Below, one piece after another: positions 18,385 to 30,836 of a stretch of 64,000 nucleotides of DNA (position 1 is the stretch's first letter; every line of letters starts with the position of its first letter). The stretch spans positions 806,001-870,000 of the forward strand of contig KB899087.1 in the NCBI GenBank assembly GCA_000378025.1, in the 5' to 3' direction. The position numbers were made by a program, and so were the translations under genes. A model generated the notes under the pieces. It was not told where the DNA came from and made no database searches. It saw only the letters and a list, made by a program, of their open reading frames with translations. The DNA is from Xanthobacteraceae bacterium 501b. GTDB taxonomy: Bacteria > Pseudomonadota > Alphaproteobacteria > Rhizobiales > Xanthobacteraceae.

Positions 18385-18503
18385 TGGTGTTTCACGCACC
18401 CGTGGGTCCGTCCGGCGCGTTCGGACGATCCTGTCGGCTCCCGAAATGGGGGTAGAGGAGGGGGCGCGATCCAACCCGCAACGATATGCGAGAGGACCTG
18501 CGC

Positions 18504-19121
18504 ATGAGCAAGCGCGTTTCGGCCAAGCACAAGCTTGACCGCCGTATGGGCGAAAACATCTGGGGCCGCCCGAAGAGCCCCATCAACAAGCGTGAATACG
18601 GCCCCGGCCAGCACGGCCAGCGCCGCAAGGGCAAGGTTTCCGACTTCGGCGTGCAGCTGCGCGCCAAGCAGAAGCTGAAGGGCTATTACGGCTCGATCGG
18701 CGAGAAGCAGTTCTATGCGGTCTATGTCGAGGCCTCGCGCCTCAAGGGCGACACCGGCGCCAACCTGATCGGCCTGCTCGAGCGTCGTCTCGACGCGGTG
18801 ATCTACCGCGCCAAGTTCGTCCCGACCGTGTTCGCCGCCCGCCAGTTCGTGAGCCACGGCCACATCAAGGTGAACGGTCGTCGCGTCAACATCCCGTCCT
18901 ACCAGGTGAAGGTCGGCGATGTGATTGAGGTCAAGGAAGCCTCCCGCCAGCTCGTGCTGGTGCTGGAAGCCGTTGCCTCGGGCGAGCGCGACACCCCGGA
19001 CTATCTCGAAGTCGACCACTCCAAGATGACGGCCAAGTTCGTCCGCATCCCGGAGCTCAACGAGGTGCCCTATCCGGTCGTGATGGAGCCCAACCTCGTC
19101 GTCGAATTCTATTCGCGCTGA
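18504..19121 (+). CDS. rpsD: 30S ribosomal protein S4
   Basis: 205 residues, standard alphaproteobacterial length. ATG 18504 starts the conserved [20 protein letters not shown] region; an in-frame codon at 18486 gives only six extra unconserved residues and GAGGA lies 8-12 bases before 18504. The N-terminal half is the S4 domain that contacts 16S rRNA; the C-terminal half (about 93-155) is the S4 RNA-binding motif with [14 protein letters not shown]. The protein nucleates assembly of the 30S body. It stands alone here rather than in the alpha operon, as is usual in this order, with its own promoter-like sequence and terminator. Confidence 0.98.
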   Translation: MSKRVSAKHKLDRRMGENIWGRPKSPINKREYGPGQHGQRRKGKVSDFGVQLRAKQKLKGYYGSIGEKQFYAVYVEASRLKGDTGANLIGLLERRLDAVIYRAKFVPTVFAARQFVSHGHIKVNGRRVNIPSYQVKVGDVIEVKEASRQLVLVLEAVASGERDTPDYLEVDHSKMTAKFVRIPELNEVPYPVVMEPNLVVEFYSR

Positions 19122-19145
19122 TCCCTCACCGGATCGCGAGAGACG

Positions 19146-19173
19146 AAAAGCCGCCCGGTTGGGCGGCTTTTTT
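19146..19173. terminator. Bidirectional terminator rpsD / DUF1648-like gene
   Basis: AAAAGCCGCCC (19146-19156), a GGTT loop, and GGGCGGCTTTT (19161-19171) followed by more T form an 11-bp stem with T/A tracts on both sides, placed between convergent genes. Confidence 0.92.
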
Positions 19174-19197
19174 GTTGGGCGGGCGGCGGGGAGTTGC

Positions 19198-19509
19198 TCA
19201 GCGCGGCGCGCGGCGCAGCAGCAGGGCGAGGTGCAGAAGATGGACGGCGACAAAGGTCAGCGCCACGACCATGAGCGCCGATGAGGCATCGGTGCTGCCA
19301 CGCAGCAGTACCGCCAGCCCGGCGAGACTCACGGCCGCCAGCAGGGGCGTGAGGGCCAGCGCCAAAGGGCGCGGCGCCGACCAGTTGACCGTGCCGGACA
19401 GCGACCATTGCATCGGCAGCCGCGCGCGATCGCGCAATCGGCCATTGGCGAACAGTGACATGCCGACGAGAACGGCGAGGCAGGTCAGGACGATCAATAT
19501 GTTACTCAA
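19198..19509 (-). CDS. Small membrane protein, DUF1648-like
   Basis: 103 residues, beginning at a TTG at 19509 (GGGAAG about 10 bases upstream); the next in-frame ATG is residue 17. Three hydrophobic segments are visible at about 3-20, 48-68 and 78-98. The stretch LPMQWSLSGTVNWSAPR before the second segment resembles DUF1648, a short motif found in SdpI-like membrane proteins where it reads LPxHFxxxGxxD. No enzymatic function can be given. It is convergent with rpsD and precedes the grxD terminator. The start is uncertain. Confidence 0.6.
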   Translation of the reverse strand: MSNILIVLTCLAVLVGMSLFANGRLRDRARLPMQWSLSGTVNWSAPRPLALALTPLLAAVSLAGLAVLLRGSTDASSALMVVALTFVAVHLLHLALLLRRAPR

Positions 19510-19570
19510 GGCGTCGAACTTCCCAAGGTGTTCCGATGCAGGGTAGCGGGCCGCCCTGCGTCACGGCAAC

Positions 19571-19596
19571 AAAAAGCCGCCCCGGAGGGCGGCTTT
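19571..19596 (-). terminator. Terminator after grxD
   Basis: AAAGCCGCCC (19573-19582) and GGGCGGCTTT (19587-19596) form a 10-bp stem with a 4-base loop; on the minus strand it ends in five T (19571-19575). Confidence 0.88.
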
Positions 19597-19620
19597 GCAG
19601 AAGCGTCCTGCAGGCGTGGT

Positions 19621-19959
<339 letters not shown>

Positions 19960-20028
19960 GGCATGCCTTTCGCCCTTGCGGGCCTCGCGAGAGGGTGTCG
20001 TGGCGGCGCTGGCCGGAGCCGGCCGCCT

Positions 20029-20262
20029 TCAGTCGGGTACATTGGTCTGAAGCGCGAGGGCGTGCAACACGCCGCCCATCTGGCCCTTCAGCGTCGCATA
20101 AACCATCTGATGCTGCTGCACGCGGCTCTTGCCGCGAAAGCTCTCGGCGATCACGGTCGCGGCATAGTGATTGCCGTCGCCGGCGAGATCGCGGATCTCG
20201 ACCGAAGCGTCCGGCAGGCCTTCCTTGATCAGCCGCTCGATTTCGGCTGCTTCCATCGCCAT
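20029..20262 (-). CDS. BolA family protein (IbaG/BolA2-like)
   Basis: 77 residues. The start at ATG 20262 is preceded by GGAG at 8 bases. The protein has the compact BolA alpha/beta fold: a helix containing IERLIKEGLPDASVEIRDLAGDGNHYAA, then SFRGKSRVQQHQMVYATLKG with the conserved VxxHxxVY pattern. The conserved histidine is the cluster ligand in BolA-glutaredoxin complexes. It sits 13 bases behind purL and 69 bases ahead of the CGFS glutaredoxin gene, so a role in iron-sulfur trafficking is the natural reading; direct regulation of genes as in E. coli BolA is less likely for this short form. Confidence 0.93.
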   Translation of the reverse strand: MAMEAAEIERLIKEGLPDASVEIRDLAGDGNHYAATVIAESFRGKSRVQQHQMVYATLKGQMGGVLHALALQTNVPD

Positions 20263-20275
20263 CAGACAGGCTCCC

Positions 20276-22489
<2,214 letters not shown>

Positions 22490-22534
22490 GCGAAGGCCGT
22501 CATTCCGTTACGCGGTCGGGCAGGGCGGGCGGGG

Positions 22535-23233
22535 TCACGCCTTCTCCAGCGCGCCGACGATGCTTTCGAACAAAGCGCGCCCGTCGGTCGGGCCGACCAG
22601 CGGGTCCACATGGTTTTCGGGGTGCGGCATCAGGCCGAGCACGTTCAGCTTCTCGGAGACGATGCCGGCGATGGAATTGGCGGCGCCGTTCAGCACCTGC
22701 GCGTCGTCGCGGTGGCCGTCCGGCATCACATAGCGGAACAGCACGCGCCCGTCCTCCTCCAGCCGCTTCAGCGTCGCCGCGTCGGCAGTGTAGTTGCCCT
22801 CGCCATGGGCGACGGGGTAGCGCACGATGGCGCCCCGGGCGTAGCGGCGAGTGAAGGGAGTGTCGTTGCGCTCGACCTTCAGCAGCGCCTCGCGGCAGAT
22901 GAAGCGCAGGCGGGCGTTGCGCACGAGCACGCCGGGCAGCAGCCCACTCTCGCACAGGATCTGGAAGCCGTTGCAGATGCCGAGCACCAGCCCGCCACGG
23001 GCGGCATGGGCGCGCACCGCCTCCATGATCGGGGCGCGGGCGGCGATGGCGCCGCAGCGCAGATAGTCGCCATAGGAAAAACCGCCCGGCAGGACGACGA
23101 GGTCGGTGCCCTGGGGGAGCGCGGTGTCGGCGTGCCAGACCATGGCCGGCTTGACGCCCGAGACCATGTGGAGCGCGCGTGCGACATCGCCCTCGCGGTT
23201 GGAGCCGGGAAAGACGAGGACGGCGGATTTCAT
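22535..23233 (-). CDS. purQ: Phosphoribosylformylglycinamidine synthase, glutaminase subunit
   Basis: 232 residues of class I glutamine amidotransferase. The catalytic triad is visible: Cys87 in GICNGF, His204 and Glu206 in MPHPENH. PGGFSYGDYLRCGAIAA near 49-65 is the oxyanion region. It hydrolyses glutamine and channels ammonia to PurL within the PurSQL complex. The start lies 4 bases after the purS stop, so the two are translationally coupled. Confidence 0.98.
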   Translation of the reverse strand: MKSAVLVFPGSNREGDVARALHMVSGVKPAMVWHADTALPQGTDLVVLPGGFSYGDYLRCGAIAARAPIMEAVRAHAARGGLVLGICNGFQILCESGLLPGVLVRNARLRFICREALLKVERNDTPFTRRYARGAIVRYPVAHGEGNYTADAATLKRLEEDGRVLFRYVMPDGHRDDAQVLNGAANSIAGIVSEKLNVLGLMPHPENHVDPLVGPTDGRALFESIVGALEKA

Positions 23234-23237
23234 GGTG

Positions 23238-23480
23238 TCAGTCCACGAGCTCGATGCGGTAGGTTTCGATCACCGTATTGGCGAGCAGCTTCTCGCAGGC
23301 GTCCTTGAGCGTCGCCTCGGCCTTGGCCGGATCGCTGGTGTCCAGCTCAATGTCGAAGACCTTGCCCTGGCGGACGCTGGAGACGCCGGGGACGCCGAGC
23401 GAGCGCAGGGCGCCCTCAATGGCCTTGCCCTGCGGATCGAGCACGGCGGATTTCAGGGTGACGAGGACGCGCGCCTTCAT
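23238..23480 (-). CDS. purS: Phosphoribosylformylglycinamidine synthase subunit PurS
   Basis: 80 residues, the usual size. The small subunit dimerises and bridges PurL and PurQ. The pattern KARVLVTLKSAVLDPQGKAI, then SVRQGKVFDIEL, is typical. It is the first gene of the purS-purQ-purL line; the upstream purC has its own terminator, so a promoter for purS should lie within 23481-23632. Confidence 0.96.
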   Translation of the reverse strand: MKARVLVTLKSAVLDPQGKAIEGALRSLGVPGVSSVRQGKVFDIELDTSDPAKAEATLKDACEKLLANTVIETYRIELVD

Positions 23481-23520
23481 GGATCACTCTCGGGCAGTTT
23501 CGTGCGACAGAAGCAGCGGG

Positions 23521-23551
23521 AAAAACAGAAACGGGGGCTTTGAGGCCCCCG
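23521..23551 (-). terminator. Terminator after purC
   Basis: CGGGGGC (23532-23538) and GCCCCCG (23545-23551) form a 7-bp stem; on the minus strand it is followed by TTTCTGTTTTT. It separates purC from purS. Confidence 0.8.
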
Positions 23552-23632
23552 CCTACCATTTGGCCGCGAACGGCTCAATGCTGGAATGCGGAATGGCTGA
23601 CCCGAGGGCAGCGCATCGCGCATCCGGCATCA

Positions 23633-24412
23633 TCACTCTTCGGGTTCGGACTTCACCAGAACCGGACCGCCCGTCTGGACGCGCTCGTTCTCGGACATGA
23701 TGCCGAGACGACGGGCGACTTCCGAATAGGCTTCGACCAGCCCGCCCATGTCGCGGCGGAAGCGGTCCTTGTCGAGCTTGTCGTTCGACTTGATGTCCCA
23801 CAGCCGGCACGAATCCGGGCTGATCTCGTCGGCGACGACGATCCGCATCATGTCGTTTTCCCACAGGCGGCCGCATTCCATCTTGAAGTCCACAAGACGG
23901 ATGCCAACGCCGAGGAAAAGGCCCGAGAGGAAATCGTTGACGCGGATCGCCAGGGCGATGATGTCGTCGATTTCCTGCGTCGTGGCCCAGCCGAACGCCG
24001 TGATGTGCTCTTCCGACACCAGCGGGTCGTTGAGCGCGTCGTTCTTGTAATAGAACTCGATGATCGAGCGCGGGAGCTGGGTGCCTTCTTCGATGCCGAG
24101 GCGGGTCGACAGCGAGCCGGCGGCGACATTGCGCACGACGACTTCCAGCGGGATGATCTCGACCTCGCGGATGAGCTGCTCGCGCATGTTCAGCCGCTTG
24201 ATGAAATGCGTGGGGACACCGATCTCGTTCAGTCTCAGGAAGACATATTCCGAGATGCGGTTGTTCAGCACGCCCTTGCCGTCGATGACATCGTGCTTCT
24301 TGTTGTTGAAGGCGGTGGCGTCATCCTTGAAGTGCTGGATCAGGGTGCCGGGCTCAGGACCTTCATACAGGACCTTCGCCTTACCTTCATAAATGCGGCG
24401 GCGGCGGCTCAT
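23633..24412 (-). CDS. purC: SAICAR synthase
   Basis: 259 residues from ATG 24412, which begins the family-typical [17 protein letters not shown]; an in-frame ATG ten residues earlier (24442) is possible and neither has a clear ribosome site. It condenses CAIR with aspartate using ATP to make SAICAR. Landmarks are the EGKAK loop, FKDDATAFN, the [14 protein letters not shown] motif and the [30 protein letters not shown] region that binds ATP and metal. It lies upstream of purSQL on the same strand but ends at its own hairpin. Confidence 0.97.
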   Translation of the reverse strand: MSRRRRIYEGKAKVLYEGPEPGTLIQHFKDDATAFNNKKHDVIDGKGVLNNRISEYVFLRLNEIGVPTHFIKRLNMREQLIREVEIIPLEVVVRNVAAGSLSTRLGIEEGTQLPRSIIEFYYKNDALNDPLVSEEHITAFGWATTQEIDDIIALAIRVNDFLSGLFLGVGIRLVDFKMECGRLWENDMMRIVVADEISPDSCRLWDIKSNDKLDKDRFRRDMGGLVEAYSEVARRLGIMSENERVQTGGPVLVKSEPEE

Positions 24413-24754
24413 GGGTGGGTACCGTCGGTTGAGGAAGTCCATTAGGATGCCGGGGCTCCGGTTCCGGGTTCACGGCTGGGGGCGCCGCACGTCTGCGCAC
24501 GCTCGGCGCTCTGACGATTCGTCTCGCATTGGTGCTGACACCCTCGCGCGGACACTAGCCCATCGGGGGGGCGGATACAAACGCCACCACGCGGCATGGC
24601 GTCCTTGCGTGGCGGGGTGCGACACCATCCACCGCAAAAGCCCGGGATGAGCGTCACATTGCCGTAGGGCGAGGCGCGCGGCGCCGGCGGCGTTGATTTG
24701 GGGCCGGGGTCGGGATAATCAAGCCCACGCTTTCATCGAGACAGGGGCGACCAC
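24413..24754. promoter_or_regulatory. Divergent promoter region purC / zeta subunit
   Basis: 342 bases between divergent starts. It must carry both promoters; I see no clear operator or structured RNA. Two short open frames here have no ribosome sites or recognisable content. Confidence 0.4.
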
Positions 24755-25078
24755 ATGAGCACGTTCGACGAGCGCGGAGATGCGTTCGAGTCCAAGTACG
24801 CCCACGACCAGACCCTGCGCTTCAAGGCGATGGCGCGGCGCAACAAGGCGCTCGGCCTGTGGGCGGCCGAGAAGCTCGGCCTGACGGGCGAGGAGGCGAG
24901 CGCCTATGCCGGCTCCGTCGTCGCGGCCGATCTGGAAGAGGCCGGCGACGAGGACGTCTACCGCAAGATCAAGGGTGACTTCGACGCCAAGGGCATCGAC
25001 GTTTCCGAGCACCGCCTGCGCCGCACCATGGACGAGCTGCTGGCCGAGGCGATCGAGACCCTGCAGAAGAACGGCTGA
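24755..25078 (+). CDS. ATPase inhibitor subunit zeta (DUF1476)
   Basis: 107 residues, all helical and highly charged. It matches the DUF1476 family: FDERGDAFESKYAHDQTLRFKAMARRNKALGLWAAEKLGL at the start is its hallmark. In Paracoccus this protein is the zeta subunit, whose N-terminal segment inserts into F1 and blocks ATP hydrolysis by the F1Fo-ATP synthase; the family is confined to Alphaproteobacteria. The gene stands alone, divergent from purC, as is common in Hyphomicrobiales. Assignment rests on family knowledge; inhibition strength varies among species. Confidence 0.92.
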   Translation: MSTFDERGDAFESKYAHDQTLRFKAMARRNKALGLWAAEKLGLTGEEASAYAGSVVAADLEEAGDEDVYRKIKGDFDAKGIDVSEHRLRRTMDELLAEAIETLQKNG

Positions 25079-25094
25079 GGCCGCGCTTCAGTCC

Positions 25095-25120
25095 CGCCGG
25101 CCGGCGATCCCCGGCCGGCG
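25095..25120 (+). terminator. GC hairpin after zeta subunit gene
   Basis: CGCCGGCCGG (25095-25104) and CCGGCCGGCG (25111-25120) form a perfect 10-bp stem with a 6-base loop, 16 bases after the stop. No T run follows, so termination strength is uncertain. Confidence 0.6.
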
Positions 25121-25447
25121 ACGCATGCACGCACACTATGGGCCGTGCGCGCCCCGCCGATGACGGACGGCCACGCCGTTTCGCCCGGCAGATCCCTGTC
25201 CTCTTTCTCTCTTCGGCCTTTTCACGCGGCGCTCGTCGGGCGCCGGCTGCGTGTGCCGCGCGGCCCGCGAAGGTGCGCGGCGATCGCATCTGCGGGTCCG
25301 GCCCGACCCGCCCGCATTCCTCAGCGACCACGGCCGGTGGCGATAGGTAATGCAACCAATTCCGCCCGATTCGATTGCTATCGAGGATGGATATCGATCG
25401 GGTCCGCCGGGAAACGTGGCCTCAGGCGCTCCCTCAGGGAGGTTCAC
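25121..25447 (+). other. Upstream region of SH3-domain protein gene
   Basis: 327 bases without a supported gene. An open frame continuous with the SH3 protein gene extends through here, but its sequence is not protein-like and it lacks a ribosome site. The last bases hold GGGAGG 5-10 bases before ATG 25448. A local drop in GC around 25350-25400 probably marks the promoter. Confidence 0.45.
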
Positions 25448-26128
25448 ATGCAAAAAATCTTCAAAACGCTGGCACTTGCCGCCAGCCTTCTCGTCGGCGG
25501 AGTGGCGTTCACCGCCGCGTCGGCCGCCGTGGTCACGCGCGATCTCAATGTGCGCGCCGGCCCCGGCACAAATTTCCGTGTGATCGGCACGCTGCCGGGC
25601 GGCACGCGGGTGAATGTCGGTGGTTGCCAGGGCAATTGGTGCCAGGCGGCCGGCGGTTGGGTGAGCGCGAGCTATCTCGCCGGCGGCAACCAGACCGTGA
25701 TGGTCAACCCCACTTACGTTGCGGACGATGTTGCGCTCGGCGTCGGCGCCTTTGCGCTTGGCGCCGTGGCCGGCTCGGCCTGGGGGCCGGGCTGGGGCGG
25801 CGGCTATTACGGCCCCGGCCCGGGCTGGGGGTATGGACCGCGCTGGCGCCCGGGCCCGGTCTGGTGGGGCGGTCGTCCGGGTTGGGGTCCGCGCCCCGGC
25901 TGGGGCCCGCGTCCGGGTTGGGGGCCGCGCCCCGGTTGGGGGCCGCGTCCGGGCTGGGGTCCGCGCCCCGGTCGTCCGGGCTGGGCGGGTCCGCGTCCGG
26001 GTCGCCCGGGTTGGGGCGGGCGTCCCGGCATGGGCCCGCGTCCGGTTTTCGTTCGCGGCGGCGGCTTCGGCGGCGGCCCGCGCGGATTCGGCGGGCGCGG
26101 CTTTGGTGGGCGCGGCGGCTGGCGCTGA
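25448..26128 (+). CDS. Secreted SH3-domain protein with Gly/Trp/Pro-rich repeat tail
   Basis: 226 residues from ATG 25448 (GGGAGG upstream). Residues 1-27 are a Sec signal peptide ending AASA. Residues about 28-77 are a bacterial SH3 (SH3b) domain: RDLNVRAGPGTNFRVIG, LPGGTRVNVGGCQGNWC, GWVSASYLA, with two cysteines that could pair. A hydrophobic glycine-rich stretch at about 92-108 (ALGVGAFALGAVAGSAWG) follows. The C-terminal half is five or so copies of GWGPRPG followed by Gly/Arg/Phe-rich sequence. SH3b domains bind peptidoglycan peptides, so a periplasmic or cell-wall-associated role is likely. This architecture is common and uncharacterised in Hyphomicrobiales. Confidence 0.85.
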   Translation: MQKIFKTLALAASLLVGGVAFTAASAAVVTRDLNVRAGPGTNFRVIGTLPGGTRVNVGGCQGNWCQAAGGWVSASYLAGGNQTVMVNPTYVADDVALGVGAFALGAVAGSAWGPGWGGGYYGPGPGWGYGPRWRPGPVWWGGRPGWGPRPGWGPRPGWGPRPGWGPRPGWGPRPGRPGWAGPRPGRPGWGGRPGMGPRPVFVRGGGFGGGPRGFGGRGFGGRGGWR

Positions 26129-26151
26129 CAGCGCACGCCTATCCCACTTGC

Positions 26152-26179
26152 AAGAGGCCGGGGGCAACCCCGGCCTCTT
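26152..26179. terminator. Bidirectional terminator SH3 protein / purB
   Basis: AAGAGGCCGGGG (26152-26163) pairs with CCCCGGCCTCTT (26167-26178) over 12 bp with a 3-base loop, between convergent genes. Confidence 0.85.
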
Positions 26180-26194
26180 TGCGTTGCGGCGCGT

Positions 26195-27502
<1,308 letters not shown>

Positions 27503-27591
27503 GGGCGGGCTCTTTCGGCAAGCGATGAGGATTGCCCGCGCTCTAGCAGAAAGGCGCCATGACGACAAACGCGCCGGGCGCCGGCGGTCGG

Positions 27592-28278
27592 CTAGACCAG
27601 CTCGCCCCGTGCCCGCAGCGCGGCGCTGCGGATGGCGTCGATATTGCCGGCATAGGCGTCCGCGCCGCCCTTGAACACGGCGGAGCCGGCGACCAGCGCG
27701 TTGGCGCCGGCCTTGATGCAGGCGGCGGCGGTGTCCTTGGTGACGCCGCCGTCGATCTCGATATGGATCGGCCGATCGCCCACCATGGCGGCGAGCTGGG
27801 CCACCTTCTCCATGACCGAGGGGATGAAGGCCTGGCCGCCGAAGCCGGGGTTTACCGTCATCACGATGATGACGTCGATCAGGTCGAGCACATGCTCCAC
27901 CGCGCTCGCCGGGGTGGCGGGGTTGAGCGCGACGCCGGCCTTCTTGCCCAGCGCGCGGATCGCCTGCAGCGAGCGGTGCAGATGCGGCCCCGCTTCGGCA
28001 TGGACGGTGATGTGGTCGGCGCCCGCCTTGGCGAAGGCTTCCAGATACGGGTCGGCCGGCGCGATCATCAGATGCACGTCGAAGGGTTTTGCTGAGAACG
28101 GCCGCACCGCCTTCACCACGTCGGGGCCGAAGGAGATGTTGGGCACGAAATGCCCATCCATCACGTCGATATGGATCCAGTCCGCGCCGGCGGCATCGAC
28201 CGCGCGCACTTCCTCGCCGAAGCGCGCGAAGTCGCAGGCGAGGATGGAGGGGGAGAGGATCAGCGGGCGTGTGGTCAT
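27592..28278 (-). CDS. rpe: Ribulose-phosphate 3-epimerase
   Basis: 228 residues from ATG 28278; an upstream in-frame extension overlaps the inverse-autotransporter gene region and is not conserved. It interconverts ribulose-5-phosphate and xylulose-5-phosphate in the pentose-phosphate and Calvin cycles. TIM-barrel landmarks: [15 protein letters not shown] with the catalytic acid region, [12 protein letters not shown] holding metal-binding His/Asp, [10 protein letters not shown], and EIDGGV with the second catalytic Asp. purB follows 89 bases downstream on the same strand. Confidence 0.97.
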   Translation of the reverse strand: MTTRPLILSPSILACDFARFGEEVRAVDAAGADWIHIDVMDGHFVPNISFGPDVVKAVRPFSAKPFDVHLMIAPADPYLEAFAKAGADHITVHAEAGPHLHRSLQAIRALGKKAGVALNPATPASAVEHVLDLIDVIIVMTVNPGFGGQAFIPSVMEKVAQLAAMVGDRPIHIEIDGGVTKDTAAACIKAGANALVAGSAVFKGGADAYAGNIDAIRSAALRARGELV

Positions 28279-28357
28279 GGCGCGGGGCTCCGGCTGTTTG
28301 CCGGGGCGTAGCATCAAGGCGCCGGGGCGGCAATGCCGTCCCGGCGTTCTCCAGGGC

Positions 28358-30523
28358 TCAGAGGCCGCAGGAGGCGGAGAGCGTACCGGCCGGCACGGTC
28401 GCGCCGCCAATGGCGAAGACCTGTCCGCCGGTCTGCGTCAGCTCGGTGCCGGACCACTGGCCGGCATCGGCCGAGCAGGGGGCGGGGACATTGGTGGTGG
28501 CAATGTTGCCGGAAATGTCCTGGATCGGGCCCGAGACATAGACGGCGGAGCTGCCGCTGGCGATCACCTCCACATCGGTGAAGCTCACCCCCGTCACCGG
28601 ACCGCCGGCGAAGCCATAGGCGTCGCCATAGAAATAGACGCCATAGCTGCCGGGATTGGAGATGGTGACATTGGTGAAGCTGATGTCGCTCGACGGGTTG
28701 ATGAAGATGCCGGCGCGGTAGGTGTCTTCGATGAAGGCATTGGACACCGCGATGTCGGTGGTCACGCCCGGCAGGTTGAACGACGAGGCGAACATCAGCC
28801 CGTTGATACCGCCCTTCAGCGTCAGGTCGTCGAGCACGGCATGCGCGGTCTTCTGCAGAACGATCAGGTCCATTGAGCGGTCCATGGCGGAATTGTCGAT
28901 GCTGATGGAGCGCAGCGTCGCCCCGTCCACGCCGACCAGCAGGATGCCCTCGCGGCGGCTGTTGACGATGGAGAGGTTCTCAACGGTAAGGTTGCCGCTC
29001 TGGCCGGTGATGGTGTTCTCCCAGTCGATCTCCTCATACTGGCTTCCGACGAACAGGCCGTAGGTGACGTTCTCCATCGCCACGTCGCGGATCGTCAGGT
29101 CCTCCACCGCCAGCGCGGCGATGCCGGCATTGCGCACCTCATTGGGATTGAAGATCGACCATTCGCATTCCGTGTTGTTCTCGCAGAAGGCGAGGTCATG
29201 GATGCGGGTGGAGGCGATGGTGGCGCTGGAGACGCTTGCCAGCGAGATGCCGTGCTCGGCGGTGCCTGAAATGTCGAGATCGCGCATGACGATGTCGGAG
29301 ACGCCTTCCGCCACCACGCCGGAGCGGCCGCCACGGATCGCGAGCGAGGCCACCGCGCTGCGGTCACCGTCGAGAGAGAGCACGTCGTCGAGCGGGTCGG
29401 TGCCGTTCAGCGTCGCCGCGGGCAGGGCGTTGCGGAACACCGCCGTGCCGCCGCTCACCGCGCCGCGCACGGCAAGCGCGCCGCCGCCGCCGAGCAGATA
29501 CTGGCCGGTGCCGAGCGAGACGGTGGAATCGACATCGACCGTGCCGGAGGCGAGCACCAGCGCGCCATCGCCCGCCGTCACCAACCGGGCATTGATGGTG
29601 CCGGCATCGTCGCCCGCGCCAATGGCGACCACCCGGCCGGCGACCGCGCCGGTCTCGGTGTAGACCGCCGCTTCCGCCGCGCCGGTGGCGCCGACATGGG
29701 TGCGGATCGCGTCCGAGCGCTCGACCCGGCGGTAGAGCGGATCATAGGGCGCCTGCGCTGACGTGTCGCCGAGCGGCACGCGCAGCCGGGCGAGGAAGAT
29801 GCCCTGCGTGTCGTATTGCTCGTCATAGGTCAGCCCGGCAATGAGCGTCAGCCGCGAGCCATTGCCGAAGGCGGGAAGGCCCGCGCGGGACAGTTCCACT
29901 CGGGCGGAGACGCCCGGCACGTCCTCGACGCCATCGCCCGTGTACCAGTAGCCGCCGGCGAAGAGCTTGATCTGGGTAAGATCATCGGGGGTGAGGAAGG
30001 GCAGCCGGTAGCCGATCTCGCCGTCGAAACCCTGCATCGCGGTTTCCTCGCCGGCGCGGAACACCAGCCGCCCGGCCTCGATCAGCGCGGCATTGGCGCT
30101 GGCGAGCGCGGCCTCGATGTCGCCGACCGGGAGATAGCCATTGGCGCGCAGCTCCCAATCCTGGCTCAGCGCCTCGACGCCGAGCCCGAGCTGGGTGAAG
30201 CCGTTGTCGTACTGGCTGTTGAGATAGTCGAAATAGCCGTTGAAACCGTAGACCCAGCCATTCTCATGCCGGAAGCGGTAGCCAAGGCCGACCGAGCCCT
30301 GCTCGACCTCCTGCTCGCTGCCGAAGCTGGCGCGGGCATCGAGGAACAGCAGCCGGTCCGTGTCGCCCAGCATGGGCAGGAACAGGTCAAAGCTGCCAAA
30401 GGCCTCGTTTCCAACGCTGCCGAGCGTGGCTTCCACCGAGGCGGGGGAAATGCCCCGCGGGTCGGCCATCGCCGGCAGACTCACCGTGGCCGCGACGATC
30501 ACGGGAAGTACGGCGCGTCTCAT
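28358..30523 (-). CDS. Inverse autotransporter with right-handed beta-helix passenger
   Basis: 721 residues from ATG 30523, with AGGAG 7 bases upstream (a GTG six bases earlier is too close to it). Residues 1-20 are a Sec signal. Residues about 35-275 match the inverse autotransporter (intimin/invasin, type Ve) barrel: [44 protein letters not shown], and the closing [15 protein letters not shown]. Instead of Ig-like domains, residues about 300-700 carry short repeats of the parallel beta-helix type ([45 protein letters not shown]). A CX5C pair lies at 447-453 and another near the C terminus. The passenger should be surface exposed; the fold resembles polysaccharide-active NosD/pectate-lyase helices but no catalytic set is visible. 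It sits 79 bases ahead of rpe. Confidence 0.82.
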   Translation of the reverse strand: MRRAVLPVIVAATVSLPAMADPRGISPASVEATLGSVGNEAFGSFDLFLPMLGDTDRLLFLDARASFGSEQEVEQGSVGLGYRFRHENGWVYGFNGYFDYLNSQYDNGFTQLGLGVEALSQDWELRANGYLPVGDIEAALASANAALIEAGRLVFRAGEETAMQGFDGEIGYRLPFLTPDDLTQIKLFAGGYWYTGDGVEDVPGVSARVELSRAGLPAFGNGSRLTLIAGLTYDEQYDTQGIFLARLRVPLGDTSAQAPYDPLYRRVERSDAIRTHVGATGAAEAAVYTETGAVAGRVVAIGAGDDAGTINARLVTAGDGALVLASGTVDVDSTVSLGTGQYLLGGGGALAVRGAVSGGTAVFRNALPAATLNGTDPLDDVLSLDGDRSAVASLAIRGGRSGVVAEGVSDIVMRDLDISGTAEHGISLASVSSATIASTRIHDLAFCENNTECEWSIFNPNEVRNAGIAALAVEDLTIRDVAMENVTYGLFVGSQYEEIDWENTITGQSGNLTVENLSIVNSRREGILLVGVDGATLRSISIDNSAMDRSMDLIVLQKTAHAVLDDLTLKGGINGLMFASSFNLPGVTTDIAVSNAFIEDTYRAGIFINPSSDISFTNVTISNPGSYGVYFYGDAYGFAGGPVTGVSFTDVEVIASGSSAVYVSGPIQDISGNIATTNVPAPCSADAGQWSGTELTQTGGQVFAIGGATVPAGTLSASCGL

Positions 30524-30836
30524 GTGCACTCTCCTGGGGGATTATGTCGGAGGATTTCCGAGCCCCGAACAGGCCGTCCGATAGCACCGATCTGCCACAC
30601 AAAGAACGACGAACGACTCTAAGTTATTGATAACAAATGTATCTTAGAATTCTTCGTACTCTAATGAAGAAGTGCCCGGGCCGCACCCCCGACGGGCGCT
30701 GGCGGGCGGCGCGCGCCGCATGGGTCGTTGCGGAACTCCCTTATTGCCGAGCGTGGGGAAAAGGCGTCCCATTACCGCAGCGAATCCGCTGCGCGCGAGG
30801 CGGCGCCGGAGGCGTGGTCCTGAGGAGGGAAATGTC
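30524..30836. promoter_or_regulatory. Divergent promoter region, AT-rich, between two secreted-protein genes
   Basis: 313 bases without a gene. The stretch 30600-30670 is markedly AT-rich for this genome and contains an inverted repeat at 30618-30648 (listed separately). Promoters of both the inverse autotransporter and the small secreted protein should be here. Confidence 0.5.
30618..30648. promoter_or_regulatory. Candidate operator, inverted repeat
   Basis: TCTAAG (30618-30623) and CTTAGA (30643-30648) are perfect inverted arms 19 bases apart, with TTATTGATAA inside. The site lies between divergent genes in the most AT-rich DNA of the neighbourhood. The regulator is unknown. Confidence 0.4.

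Noticed and set aside
25145-25447. 100-residue N-terminal extension of the SH3 protein
   Set aside because: The internal ATG at 25448 has a GGGAGG ribosome site and starts a textbook signal peptide.
27503-28333. Long in-frame extension upstream of purB
   Set aside because: It reads antisense-like out-of-frame sequence through rpe; the conserved purB start is the GTG at 27502.
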